Source: Clostridia bacterium (GTDB taxonomy: Bacteria; Bacillota; Clostridia; Christensenellales; CAG-138). From it: a DNA stretch of 64,000 nucleotides. This document shows, in pieces, positions 17,657 through 25,925 of this stretch. The notes beneath the pieces were generated by a model. That model did no database searches and was not told the DNA's origin. It worked only from the letters and a program-made list of their open reading frames with translations. Positions within the stretch are counted from its first letter, which is position 1; every line of letters begins with the position of its first letter. Made by a program: the position numbers and the translations under genes. Location: assembly GCA_017523925.1 (NCBI GenBank), contig JAFWVQ010000058.1, forward strand, positions 1-64,000. The letters run 5' to 3'.

Positions 17657-17684
17657 ATTATAACACAAATCGGAGCCGATACAA
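17657..17684 (-). promoter_or_regulatory. Promoter of the GT2-NAGPA operon
   Basis: Minus strand TTGTAT (17684-17679), 16 bp, TATAAT (17662-17657) with a TGT extension before the -10. The following 17685-17872 is markedly A+T-rich and holds an inverted repeat GTTTTTTA/TAAAAAAC (17743-17769), but no gene. Confidence 0.55.
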
Positions 17685-17872
17685 GATGGGCTCCGTTGCT
17701 TCGGTTTTATAAAAGTTTATGTTTCATACTTAATGTAATACTGTTTTTTACGCAAGCACGATAAAAAACGCTGAAAAGCCGATATTATTATATTGTGTGC
17801 GAATGGAAAATACAAAAAAAGTTTATAGTTTTTCACCGTTATTTACATAAAACCGCGCCAAAAATGGAAAAA

Positions 17873-18141
17873 GTTGCGCACCCACCCTTCGACTCACGAC
17901 CCCCGCACGATGCTCGTTTTGTTCACTCGGGCCAGGCATGCCCGCGGCACACCCTCAATTCCGCTTAATGCTGCTTCCGTCAGGACCTGACATGGTTCAC
18001 GGCAGAAGATTGCACGGGACCCGACCTTCATCGTGAACGCAGCCGAGCCGGCTGCGCAAGTGTGAGCCTCGGGGCGGGAATCCAACCCTGCTGCAGCGGA
18101 TTGCAGGTATAGGGCACCGCTAACTCCCCGTCTGGCGCAAC
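17873..18141 (-). ncRNA. ffs: SRP RNA, large Bacillus type
   Basis: The minus strand carries the universally conserved SRP core GAACCATGTCAGGTCC followed by GGAAGCAGCATTAAG (around 17960-18000). The 5' part holds the Alu-domain sequence GGGGAGTTAGCGGTGCCC and CCTGCAATCCGCTGCAGCAGGG. The ends pair: GTTGCGC (18141-18135) with GCGCAAC (17879-17873), giving about 269 nt, the size of Bacillus scRNA. A T5 run follows the 3' end. The RNA binds Ffh and works with FtsY, encoded at 8.7 kb. Confidence 0.93.
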
Positions 18142-18147
18142 GCATGT

Positions 18148-18176
18148 ATTATACGGCATGGAGCGGAAGTTTGCAA
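18148..18176 (-). promoter_or_regulatory. Promoter of the SRP RNA
   Basis: Minus strand TTGCAA (18176-18171), 17-bp spacer, TATAAT (18153-18148), placing the start a few bases before the RNA end. Confidence 0.75.
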
Positions 18177-18217
18177 GCTTTATTTTCGAATTCGGCGAAA
18201 AACGTTGATAATATATA

Positions 18218-18246
18218 TTGTATTGTTCGGAAAAAAGTGTTATAAT
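18218..18246 (+). promoter_or_regulatory. Promoter of the PRTase-like gene
   Basis: TTGTAT (18218-18223), 17 bp, TATAAT (18241-18246) with a TGT extended -10. The gene's ribosome site AAGGAGG lies about 40 bp downstream. Confidence 0.65.
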
Positions 18247-18291
18247 CAATAATTACAGAAGCAGTTATGCTGAAATTAAGGAGGTATTCCT

Positions 18292-18927
18292 ATGCTGATG
18301 AATCCCGTATCCGTTCCCGCAAAGGGAAACCGGCGCATAAAGCTCAACATCTATCCCGGCCACTATGCGACCAGTCATGCCCACGTGGATCACTACATAA
18401 GCATGACCGAGGTGCGCACGAACGCCGCCATGGCTGCCGAGACCGCCGACGTGCTTGCGAAGCAGTTTCGCTACACGCAGATAGACACGATCATCTGCCT
18501 TGAATACACGCAGAACATCGGCGCATTCCTTGCAAAGGAGCTCTCCTCCCCCGGGCGCGACATCAACAGCGGCGCGGAGATCCACGTTATCACGCCGAGC
18601 ATCAACTCCAACAACCAGCTCACCTTCTCGAGCGATCTGCAGCCCTTTGTGACCAACTGCAACGTGCTGATCCTCATCTCCACCGCATCCACCGGCCGAA
18701 GCCTTGCGCGCGCGGCGGAATGCGTTGGCTACTACGGCGGACGCATCGTGGGCATCGGCTCCATCTTCTCGGCTATCGACGAGCTGGGCGGCATCCCCGT
18801 TCACACGGTGTTCAAGCGCTCCGACTTCGGCAGCTACAACTACTATTCGAGCGACAACTGCCCCCTCTGCAAGGCCGGCAGAAAGCTCGACGGCTTCATC
18901 ACCACGAGCGGCTACACCAAGCTGTGA
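18292..18927 (+). CDS. Phosphoribosyltransferase-like protein
   Basis: 211 residues with the fold order of an orotate-type PRTase. NPVSVPAKGNRRIKLNIYPGHYAT at the start and a LILISTASTGRSL loop at about residue 130 stand where PRTases normally carry a V-D-D-x-x-TTG PRPP loop. The two acidic residues are replaced by Ile-Ser, so catalysis is doubtful. A C-terminal CPLCKAGRKL adds a Cys-x2-Cys pair. Similar proteins are widespread in Clostridia, often annotated as PRTase, with no assigned substrate. It is monocistronic, with a strong ribosome site (GGAGG 7 nt upstream) and its own terminator. Confidence 0.75.
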   Translation: MLMNPVSVPAKGNRRIKLNIYPGHYATSHAHVDHYISMTEVRTNAAMAAETADVLAKQFRYTQIDTIICLEYTQNIGAFLAKELSSPGRDINSGAEIHVITPSINSNNQLTFSSDLQPFVTNCNVLILISTASTGRSLARAAECVGYYGGRIVGIGSIFSAIDELGGIPVHTVFKRSDFGSYNYYSSDNCPLCKAGRKLDGFITTSGYTKL

Positions 18928-19005
18928 CGCCTTGACAGCGCCGGCGCGAAAGCTTCGCGGCTTCCCGCTTCCCTGCTGCTTAAGGCCCGTTTTTTGTGAT
19001 ATTGT

Positions 19006-19044
19006 AAAGCTCCTGCCTTTTTTTCCGGGCAGGAGCTTTTTCCA
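19006..19044. terminator. Strong intrinsic terminator, bidirectional
   Basis: AAAGCTCCTGCC (19006-19017) pairs perfectly with GGCAGGAGCTTT (19028-19039) and a T-run follows. It ends the PRTase-like gene and, on the other strand, the dockerin gene. The stretch 19045-19167 shows no gene. Confidence 0.85.
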
Positions 19045-19167
19045 TTGACGGAGCTTCCGTGTTTCAAAGTTCAGTATTTCCGTTTTTTCGCGTCTCAGTT
19101 CTTCGTCTGTACGCCTTTCGCCTTTCGCTTTTAGTTTTCCCGTTATTCGGTGGGTCGAAAGCGCGCG

Positions 19168-21288
19168 TTATTCAAGGCCTATCGCGACTCTGAGCACCAT
19201 TATCGCGTCCACAAGGGTGATCTGCCCATCCACATTCATATCGCCGTATTCCGCTTCCCATTCGGAGAGCTCGATGAGCCCCATCGAGGCGCGAAGCGCG
19301 AGGATCGCGTCCACAACGGTCACGTCGCCGCTGTGGTTTATGTCGCCGCTCGCACCGGCGCGGATACGGACGTTGTCCACGAGCAGCCTGCCGCTGTTAT
19401 TGATCGAAACACCTGTTCCGTAGAATCGCCAAGTGAAGCGATAGGTGCCGCTCTCGGGGACCACGTAGTTGAAGCTGAGCCATTGGTTGATGTTTGCACC
19501 GTTCGGATGCGTGCTCAGCTGAGACATCCCGTTCACTTCGAACGAGAAGCCGGCGCTTGTTTCATATCTCTCGAAGTCAAAGAAGTATTCGAACGAGATC
19601 GACTGCCCCGCCGACAGCTCGATGAACTCCGTCATGAGCCTGGTGCTGAAATTGACTTTATTCTCGGTGTCCGTGGCGGCGCAGTACCTGCCCTCCGCTT
19701 CTGCCGGCACAAAGCGATCCGCATCGACCGTATAGAAGCGGATGCTGCCGCCCGTCACGTTCAGCGCTTCGGAGAGCTCCTGATCGTATTGCGATTCAAC
19801 GCTCACGTTGTCTATGTAGAGCTGAAGCGGGATGTGCATAGCCCTGCCGTTTCCGTGCGTAGCCACCCATCTGAGCTCATATAGCCCCGCCTGCTCGGCA
19901 ACGAAGGTCAGCCTCGACCAATTATCGGGCTGAAGGCCGGAGTGCGGTGTGTCGATGTAGGTCACGTCGTTGATATAAAACATCAGTCCGTACCCTTCCA
20001 GGCCGCCGTTGCTCCTGTAATCGAAGCTGAGGGTTTCATTGACCTCAAGGTAGACCGAGGCGGCAAGCGTTCCGCTTCCGTATTGCGTGTACCTTGCGCC
20101 CGAGACCGCATAGGTACGCCCGAACACGGTCTCCGTATAGAAGGGCTGATTCCCGCTCGAAGTGAAGTGGATCGAGCCTCCCGGAACGTTCAGCGCTTCA
20201 TCGACGGAAACGAGCTGCTGTTCATCCGGTCTGTTGATGCCGATCTCATCAAGCGCAAGCGAAGGCTCGCTTGCAGCCTCTGCATAAGCTGTTTTCCAAT
20301 ACATCCACTCAAAGCTGTATGTGCCTGCCGATTGCGCCGTGAATGTGTAGGAATGCCACTGCTCGTCATTATCGAGTGTGGGAGTGAAGAAAACGGCCTG
20401 ATCGTTCACGTAGAAGCAGAAATAATGGTGTTTGGCCATGCCCATCACCTTGTAATCGAAGGTGAGCGTATCGCCCGCTTCGAGTTGAACGGGAAGCGTG
20501 CGAATTGCGGAGCAGAGGTAGAACTCGTAGAATTCATCAGCAAGCGCAACGCTCCTGCCATCCTGCTCGACCGCCGCAAAATCGACGTTTCCATAGGTCA
20601 GAAACCGAAGATCGCCGCCCGAAGTGTTGAGCGCGGCCGAAAGCGAAGCATCCGTCGGATCGCTCACATATTCGAAATTATCCAAATGATAGTACGAACC
20701 GTCGCCAATGCCGATGCTGAGCTCGAAGCTGTACTCCCCCGCCTGCTCGGCAACGTAAGCGTATGTGTTCCAGGCCTGCATATAGGCCTTCTCCTCGAGC
20801 CAGTTGACTGCCTCGCCGTTCACGTAGAGCTCCGAATGATCGTTGATCCAGCGGAAATAGGTGTTGCGCTCGAGATACAGCGCGGAGTTTGCAGCCATAT
20901 CCACCGTAAAGCGGAGCACGATATGCGCGCTGCCCGTCAGGTATGCAATGGTCCTGTCGCCGAATTCCATCGGAACGAAGGATACGTCGCCCTCCTGCTC
21001 AAAATGGATCGAGCCGCCGGGAACGTTCAGCACGTCATCGAGGGTCAGATCGTCGAGCGGCAAAGCGGCAGCGGCGTTGAAGTCGACTCCGGCACCGAGT
21101 GCGGCAGGCCCATCGAAACCGAAGTCAAGATCGGAACCAAGGTCAAGGTCATGGTTGAGGTCAAGGTTAGAAGCGGTACCGGCGGCGTTCTCCGCGGTGA
21201 TACGAAAAGCGAAGCTCCAAAGCGGCAGCAGCAGCAACGCAAGAAGCATGGCGGTCATGGCACGAAGCCGTCTTTTGCTGTTGTTCAT
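19168..21288 (-). CDS. Secreted dockerin protein with four beta-sandwich-like repeats
   Basis: 706 residues. A signal peptide occupies 1-34. An Asp/Leu-rich stretch (41-60) is encoded by short GGTCAA-like DNA repeats. Four related units begin near residues 87, 220, 366 and 509, each opening LN-x2-GG-x-I-x-F and ending AGxYxFxW...; this suggests carbohydrate- or matrix-binding beta-sandwich modules. Residues 648-706 are a type I dockerin with two calcium loops (GDINHSGDVTVVDAILALR, GDMNVDGQITLVDAIMVLR). ATG 21288 has GGAGGG 6 nt upstream. The same repeat occurs in the S8 protease at 26.6-30.2 kb. No catalytic domain is visible. Probably a surface-attached or complex-bound adhesion/binding protein. 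Confidence 0.85.
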   Translation of the reverse strand: MNNSKRRLRAMTAMLLALLLLPLWSFAFRITAENAAGTASNLDLNHDLDLGSDLDFGFDGPAALGAGVDFNAAAALPLDDLTLDDVLNVPGGSIHFEQEGDVSFVPMEFGDRTIAYLTGSAHIVLRFTVDMAANSALYLERNTYFRWINDHSELYVNGEAVNWLEEKAYMQAWNTYAYVAEQAGEYSFELSIGIGDGSYYHLDNFEYVSDPTDASLSAALNTSGGDLRFLTYGNVDFAAVEQDGRSVALADEFYEFYLCSAIRTLPVQLEAGDTLTFDYKVMGMAKHHYFCFYVNDQAVFFTPTLDNDEQWHSYTFTAQSAGTYSFEWMYWKTAYAEAASEPSLALDEIGINRPDEQQLVSVDEALNVPGGSIHFTSSGNQPFYTETVFGRTYAVSGARYTQYGSGTLAASVYLEVNETLSFDYRSNGGLEGYGLMFYINDVTYIDTPHSGLQPDNWSRLTFVAEQAGLYELRWVATHGNGRAMHIPLQLYIDNVSVESQYDQELSEALNVTGGSIRFYTVDADRFVPAEAEGRYCAATDTENKVNFSTRLMTEFIELSAGQSISFEYFFDFERYETSAGFSFEVNGMSQLSTHPNGANINQWLSFNYVVPESGTYRFTWRFYGTGVSINNSGRLLVDNVRIRAGASGDINHSGDVTVVDAILALRASMGLIELSEWEAEYGDMNVDGQITLVDAIMVLRVAIGLE

Positions 21289-21439
21289 CGTTATCCCTCC
21301 GATATCGGCAAATATTCGGCGGCGGCGCATTGGCCGCATCCGTGTGGATATTATACCATGTATCCGCGGCAATAGGCAACTGCTTAAATAAGGCAGCTTT
21401 TTGCGAAGGGGTTCGTAGGCTTACTATTCCAAACAATCA

Positions 21440-21467
21440 AAAAACAGTCACAAATGTGGCTGTTTTT
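21440..21467 (-). terminator. Terminator after tRNA-Gln
   Basis: AAAAACAGTCACA (21440-21452) pairs with TGTGGCTGTTTTT (21455-21467) with one G-T mismatch. It lies just 3' of the tRNA on the minus strand. Confidence 0.65.
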
Positions 21468-21470
21468 GAT

Positions 21471-21544
21471 TGGCTGCCGAACAAGGATTCGAACCTTGAA
21501 TGAACGAGTCAGAGTCGTTAGTGTTACCGTTACACCATTCGGCA
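21471..21544 (-). tRNA. tRNA-Gln (anticodon CTG)
   Basis: A cloverleaf on the minus strand: acceptor TGCCGAA/TTCGGCA, anticodon arm AACGA-CTCTGAC-TCGTT with anticodon CTG, T arm CAAGG-TTCGAAT-CCTTG, discriminator G and an encoded CCA. The window also encodes GlnRS at 49.7 kb. Confidence 0.92.
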
Positions 21545-21748
21545 ATGTCCATCCCGTCGTGCCGTCCGCCCCGAAGATAATACCCGTCCGAATCAGACAG
21601 GTGCGGGTGCAAAGCTAATGCTTCTCGGTACCCTGAAAAAGGAAGCACTCCGTTGGAGTGAGGGTGCCTTTCACGTTTCGACTAATGCCCCTAATGTAAA
21701 AGTGAGGGTTTATAATCGGGACGTAACGCACACCACAGGATAGATATA

Positions 21749-21825
21749 TGGTGGGGCTAGTTGGGATCGAACCAACGACCTCTACGATGTCAACGTAGCG
21801 CTCTAACCAGCTGGGCTATAACCCC
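21749..21825 (-). tRNA. tRNA-Val (anticodon GAC)
   Basis: Minus strand: acceptor GGGGTTA/TAGCCCC, anticodon arm CTACG-TTGACAT-CGTAG with anticodon GAC, T loop TTCGATC, discriminator A and an encoded CCA. The 204-bp gap to tRNA-Gln contains a CACTCC/GGAGTG hairpin (about 21648-21662) and no gene. Confidence 0.93.
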
Positions 21826-21837
21826 TTGTCTGAGACT

Positions 21838-21865
21838 ATTATACACAAAATTTTTAATTTTGCAA
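21838..21865 (-). promoter_or_regulatory. Promoter of the tRNA-Val gene
   Basis: Minus strand TTGCAA (21865-21860), 16 bp, TATAAT (21843-21838), 13 bp before the tRNA. Confidence 0.65.
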
Positions 21866-21901
21866 CCCCTTTTGGTAATTTTTTTTTGAGAAAGAATGTG
21901 G

Positions 21902-21954
21902 TATAATAATCGGGCACTCCCGCGAACGCCCGATTTTTCGTTTATTTTTCGGGC
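21902..21954 (+). promoter_or_regulatory. Extended -10 promoter and alternative hairpins before the DUF4364 gene
   Basis: TATAAT (21902-21907) is preceded by TGG. Directly after it come three segments: ATCGGGC (21909-21915), GCCCGAT (21928-21934, followed by T4) and TCGGGC (21949-21954). The middle one can pair with either neighbour, so the first pairing would be terminator-like and the second would prevent it. Confidence 0.4.
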
Positions 21955-21981
21955 AAAACAAATACTCTTCGAGGTGCTGTT

Positions 21982-22620
21982 ATGGCCTTTTTTTCAAACG
22001 GCGAGGACCGCGAGAAGCTCTCGGTGCTCTACCTTCTAAAGCTTGCCGGCTTCCCGCTTTCGCGCGATCAGATAGCGAGCGTGATGTTCGAGCAGGGGTA
22101 TGAAAACTACATAGAGCTTTCGGAGCGGCTGCTCGAGCTTGAGCAGAGCGCCTGCATTGCCACGATCCCGACCTACCGCATCCAGACCGTTGTGCTGACG
22201 CGGCGCGGCGAGGAGATCGCGGCGCTGTTTGAAAAGAACCTGCCGCGCTCGCTGCGCGATTCCATAAGGGAATGCATTGAAGCCCGCACCGAGGCCTTTC
22301 GCCTTGAAAACACCGCTCAGATGAGCTCTACCTTTCATTCCGAGGGCAATTTTTCAACGCGGCTTTCGCTCGTTGAGAACGGCGAGCCCTTCTTTGAGCT
22401 GAACATCAAGCTGCCCTCGGCCAAATATACGCGCATCGCCGAGCGCAGGTGGAGCGAGATAAATCAAAAGCTTTATTACGACACGCTGCTCGCGCTGATC
22501 AGCGAGGATGAAGGCGAGGACCCATCGCCCTTCGGTGCGGAGGATGGGGACGAAGGCGCTGAACAGGACGGCACCGCCGAGCCCGCCGAACAGCCGAGCG
22601 AACGCGGCGCGGAGCAGTGA
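21982..22620 (+). CDS. DUF4364 family protein (winged-helix fold likely)
   Basis: 212 residues. The first 80 (REKLSVLYLLKLAGFPLSRDQIASVMFEQGY ... LLELEQSACIATIP) resemble a winged helix-turn-helix, and the whole N-terminal 170 match the DUF4364 family common in Clostridia. The last 40 are an acidic disordered tail. Presumed DNA-binding regulator or chromosome-associated protein; the target is unknown. The yitT-like gene follows 17 bp downstream. Confidence 0.8.
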   Translation: MAFFSNGEDREKLSVLYLLKLAGFPLSRDQIASVMFEQGYENYIELSERLLELEQSACIATIPTYRIQTVVLTRRGEEIAALFEKNLPRSLRDSIRECIEARTEAFRLENTAQMSSTFHSEGNFSTRLSLVENGEPFFELNIKLPSAKYTRIAERRWSEINQKLYYDTLLALISEDEGEDPSPFGAEDGDEGAEQDGTAEPAEQPSERGAEQ

Positions 22621-22637
22621 TATCAGGAGGGGAAAAT

Positions 22638-23549
22638 ATGAAAACAAGCAAAAAGAACGTGGATCCGAAGGTGCCTTTCAACCCATTCGATCCGAATTTC
22701 GACCTGAAGCAGGACTTCATCACCTTTGTTTTGATAGTTGTGAGCTGCTTTCTGCAGAGCCTCGTTATCAGCGCCTTTTACACGCCGAACCACTTTCTTT
22801 CGGGTGGCGTTACGGGTATCGCGATGCTCGTTGAATACGTCACGGGGCTGCCGCGCTTTGTTCCGCTGATCCTCTTGAACCTGCCGCTCGTCGTGATCGG
22901 CTTCAAGTACATGAACGCCAAATTCATCATCTTCAGCGCTATGGCCACCCTGCTCTACTCGCTGTTTTTCTCCATCCCCTTTGTGGCGAACTTCCGCATC
23001 GATCTTGGGGAGAATTCCGAGATGCTTTCGGCGGTCGTGGGCGCGGCGCTGATGGGCATAATCGGCGTTCCCGTGGTCAAAAGGGGCGCGACCCTCGGCG
23101 GCATGGACGTTTTGAGCGTTATCCTGAGCCGCCGCTTCTCCATCCAGATCGGCACCTTCAACATCGCGTACAACCTCATCATCATGACGGTGCTCGGCTT
23201 CTTCTTCGGCGTTCGCCCCGCACTTTTCAGCATGCTTGCGACCTTCGTTTCCAACACGGCATTCAACTACGGGATGCAGGGGCTCAACCGCAACGTGACC
23301 GTGTTCATCATCAGCAAGAAGTGGGACGAGATCGCGCCGCACGTTATGAGCGACATGAACCGCGGCGTCACCTTCCTGCACGGCGAGGGCGCATACACGG
23401 GCGAGCAGCGCGAGATCGTTTACTGCATAATCAAGACCACGGAGCTTGGCAAGCTCAAGGCGATCGTTCGCAAGCACGACACCAAGGCGCTGTTTTCGAT
23501 CGTTGAGACCAAGGAGGTCGTCGGCCGCGGCTTTGCGGCTATGAACTGA
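22638..23549 (+). CDS. YitT family membrane protein
   Basis: 303 residues: five to six TM helices in the first 200 residues (FYTPNHFLSGGVTGIAMLVEY, VKRGATLGGMDVLSVILSRR are family hallmarks), then a cytosolic C-terminal domain of about 85 residues ending with TKALFSIVETKEVVGRGF, the DUF2179-type sensor domain. Function is not established; the family is often tied to transport or stress. ATG 22638 follows AGGAGGGG. Confidence 0.9.
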   Translation: MKTSKKNVDPKVPFNPFDPNFDLKQDFITFVLIVVSCFLQSLVISAFYTPNHFLSGGVTGIAMLVEYVTGLPRFVPLILLNLPLVVIGFKYMNAKFIIFSAMATLLYSLFFSIPFVANFRIDLGENSEMLSAVVGAALMGIIGVPVVKRGATLGGMDVLSVILSRRFSIQIGTFNIAYNLIIMTVLGFFFGVRPALFSMLATFVSNTAFNYGMQGLNRNVTVFIISKKWDEIAPHVMSDMNRGVTFLHGEGAYTGEQREIVYCIIKTTELGKLKAIVRKHDTKALFSIVETKEVVGRGFAAMN

Positions 23550-23603
23550 CGCATCGCCGCCGGCCGATGCAGTGCTGCTGCAAAAATTCATACGGATATG
23601 ATA

Positions 23604-23629
23604 AAACCGCAGGCGCTAACCTGCGGTTT
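23604..23629. terminator. Bidirectional terminator
   Basis: AAACCGCAGG (23604-23613) pairs with CCTGCGGTTT (23620-23629), between the converging yitT-like and repressor genes. Confidence 0.75.
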
Positions 23630-23664
23630 CGTACATTATATCAATAGTTCGGCCTGTGCGCGGC

Positions 23665-24441
23665 TCAGCCCACGACGCGCCCGACAATGCGCAGATCGGA
23701 GCCCTCGCTCGGGATGATCGGCTTATACTTGGGGTTCAGCGAAACGAGCGAAACGCCGTTGTCGGTATTGAGCATCTTGCAGTAGGCTTCGCCGTTGAGG
23801 ATGAAGATCCCGATATCGCCGCTTGCAAGCTCCTGCTGCTGGCGAACGTAGACGATCTGCCCGTCCTCAAACAGCGGCAGCATCGAATCGCCGCTGATCC
23901 GAACGGCGAAGTTGGCGGCGCTTGCGGCGTAGCCATCGGCATCTATCATGGTGTAGCCCGAGCCGTCCAGAAAAACACCGGTGCCGGCGGAAGCGGGAAG
24001 GTCGTACAGCGGGATCTGGCGGATGGGCTGCCTCGAGGGCTCATTGAGCGAGAAATGGGGGTTTTCGCCGAGCATGCCGACGTATTCCGCGGCGCGCTCC
24101 CTGCCGAGCTTATTGAGCCCCGCGAAGGGGTCGCTTGAATTCGCAATACCGCGGAAGGTATGCAGCACGTCCGTCACGCCGAGGATATGGCAGATGCTGA
24201 TGAACTGCTGCGCATCGGGCAGGCTTGCGCCTGTTTCCCATTTGCTGACGGCGCGGTCCGTGATCGCCTCCCTGCCGAAAAGCCTATCCCCCTCCCTGCT
24301 GATCCTCTCGGCAAGCTCTTTTTGGGTGATATGCTTTTGCTTGCGCAGCTCCGCAAGCTTCGCGCCGAAGCGGGCGTTCTCCTGCTCGCTCGAGCCCTTG
24401 CTGCGCTTGCCGCTCTTTTTTTCCTTCACTTCAGTTATCAT
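23665..24441 (-). CDS. LexA-like repressor: XRE HTH plus S24 autoprotease
   Basis: 258 residues. Residues 1-30 are a basic leader, 30-100 an XRE-type helix-turn-helix (LAELRKQKHITQKELAERIS ... DRAVSKWETGASLPDAQQ). The C-terminal half is a peptidase S24 domain with the Ser nucleophile in ISGDSMLPLFEDGQ and the general-base Lys in AYCKML, as in LexA/CI. Such repressors cut themselves when RecA filaments form. Unlike LexA it uses an XRE, not a winged, DNA-binding head. It is divergent from dinB, with shared half-sites between them. ATG 24441 has GGAGG upstream. Confidence 0.88.
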   Translation of the reverse strand: MITEVKEKKSGKRSKGSSEQENARFGAKLAELRKQKHITQKELAERISREGDRLFGREAITDRAVSKWETGASLPDAQQFISICHILGVTDVLHTFRGIANSSDPFAGLNKLGRERAAEYVGMLGENPHFSLNEPSRQPIRQIPLYDLPASAGTGVFLDGSGYTMIDADGYAASAANFAVRISGDSMLPLFEDGQIVYVRQQQELASGDIGIFILNGEAYCKMLNTDNGVSLVSLNPKYKPIIPSEGSDLRIVGRVVG

Positions 24442-24475
24442 ATTTACCTCCGTTTGGTTCTGTTTTACCCGGTGC

Positions 24476-24618
24476 ATTCTCTTTACGCTCCCATTATAAT
24501 ACAGTTTTCGGAGAATTGCAAGCGTATTTTTAAAAATTATTCTCTTTTTGTTAGAATAAACCTCTTTACTTCTCTTGTTTAGAGTGTTATAATGTTTCAA
24601 GGATAGAATTAAGAGAAT
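24476..24618. promoter_or_regulatory. Divergent repressor/dinB control region with four ATTCTC half-sites
   Basis: Minus promoter: TTGCAA (24521-24516), 17 bp, TATAAT (24498-24493). Plus promoter: TTTACT (24565-24570), 17 bp, TATAAT (24588-24593) with a TGT extension. The half-site ATTCTC occurs four times: plus strand at 24476 and 24539, minus strand at 24511-24516 and 24613-24618. A palindrome TTATTCT-N9-AGAATAA spans 24537-24559. Sites fall in or next to both promoters, as expected for autoregulation plus dinB control. Confidence 0.6.
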
Positions 24619-24651
24619 TTTTCGATAATACGATGATGGAGGCGCCGGAGC

Positions 24652-25908
24652 ATGAGCATTTTCGATCCGAACGAGAGAATGAAGCGAAGCATCCTGCACG
24701 TGGATATAAACAATTTCTACGCAAGCGTGGAGATACGGGACGACCCGTCCCTCGCCCCCTACCCCGTCGCCGTATGCGGCGACAAGGAGGCGCGGCACGG
24801 GATAATCCTCGCAAAAAACTATATCGCCAAAAGCTTCGGCGTTCAAACGGCGGAGCCCATAGGCGAGGCACTGCTCAAATGCCCCTCGCTCGTGCTGGTA
24901 CCCTGCCATTTTGAAAAATACGAGCAGGTGACGTTCGAGAGCCGCGCGCTGCTCGGAACGTACAGCGACCGCATGGAGCCCTTCGGGATGGATGAGGCAT
25001 GGATAGACATCAGCCCCTACGCCCCCACTGCCGGGGACGCCGCAGAGATCGCCGACGAGATACGCCAAAGGTATAAAAAGAGCTTCGGTCTCACCGCATC
25101 GGTGGGCGTGAGCTTCAATAAATGCTTTGCAAAGCTCGGCTCGGATATGGAAAAGCCCGACGCGACGAGCGTCATCACGCCGGAGAATTTCAGAAGCAAT
25201 GTTTGGCCCCTGCCCGTTGAGGATCTGCTGTTCGTGGGCCCAAAGACCAAGGCGAAGCTCAACGCGAGGGGAGTTAAGACCATAGGCGAGCTTGCAAACG
25301 AGGACGAGGCGCTCGTTCGCAGCTGGCTCGGGAATAACGGAATGGAGCTTCGGCGCTGCGCGAACGGGCTGGATCATTCCGAAGTGGCGAAAATAGGCTC
25401 TGCGCCGCCGATGAAGAGCATCGGCAACAGCTTCACCCCGCCGAAGGACGTTAAGAGCCTTGACGAGGCGCTGGCGCTGCTGCAGTCGCTTGCGGAGTCG
25501 GTCGCGTATCGCATGCGAAAGTACGGCGTGCTCGGAAGCACGGTGGTGCTGAGCGTGCGCGACACAACGCTTATGAGCTTCGAAAGACAGGCAAGGCTCG
25601 AGTTTTCAAGCTGCATATCGACCGAGCTGCGTGACGCCGCATTCGCGCTTTTGAAGCTGAGCTATAATTGGGCAAGACCCATAAGAAGCCTCGGCATCAG
25701 ATGCACCGGGCTCATCCCCGACATGGCGCCGTACCAATCCTGCTTATTCGAGGACGCGGCAAAAAGGAGCAAGCGGCTTGCCGTTGAGAAGACCGTGGAC
25801 GCGATCCGCAGGCGCTACGGCAAAACGAGCATACTTCAGGCCCGCGTTTTCTCCGAGCGCAGCTATGCGGGCGCGCTGCATACGGACGGGCTGCACGCGC
25901 TCAGATAG
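24652..25908 (+). CDS. dinB: DNA polymerase IV-type Y-family polymerase
   Basis: 418 residues. Translesion polymerase that copies damaged DNA with low fidelity. ILHVDINNFYASVEIRDD carries the first metal-binding Asp, GMDEAWIDIS the second acidic pair, and SVGVSFNKCFAKLGSDMEKP the palm motif. A little-finger domain follows at 250-370. No clear beta-clamp peptide was seen. Divergent from an S24 repressor, which points to damage-controlled expression. GGAGG stands before the ATG. Ends with TAG. Confidence 0.9.
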   Translation: MSIFDPNERMKRSILHVDINNFYASVEIRDDPSLAPYPVAVCGDKEARHGIILAKNYIAKSFGVQTAEPIGEALLKCPSLVLVPCHFEKYEQVTFESRALLGTYSDRMEPFGMDEAWIDISPYAPTAGDAAEIADEIRQRYKKSFGLTASVGVSFNKCFAKLGSDMEKPDATSVITPENFRSNVWPLPVEDLLFVGPKTKAKLNARGVKTIGELANEDEALVRSWLGNNGMELRRCANGLDHSEVAKIGSAPPMKSIGNSFTPPKDVKSLDEALALLQSLAESVAYRMRKYGVLGSTVVLSVRDTTLMSFERQARLEFSSCISTELRDAAFALLKLSYNWARPIRSLGIRCTGLIPDMAPYQSCLFEDAAKRSKRLAVEKTVDAIRRRYGKTSILQARVFSERSYAGALHTDGLHALR

Positions 25909-25925
25909 CGGCGATCCGCCGAGGG

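Noticed and set aside
19942..21375. Long open frame (477 codons) on the plus strand opposite the dockerin protein
   Set aside because: It is antisense to a gene with clear signal peptide and dockerin; the high GC and GAG/CTC codon use create long reverse frames. No family resemblance.
24442..25377. Extension of the S24 repressor frame to 570 residues
   Set aside because: The extra part is antisense to dinB and crosses both promoters. ATG 24441 has a strong ribosome site.
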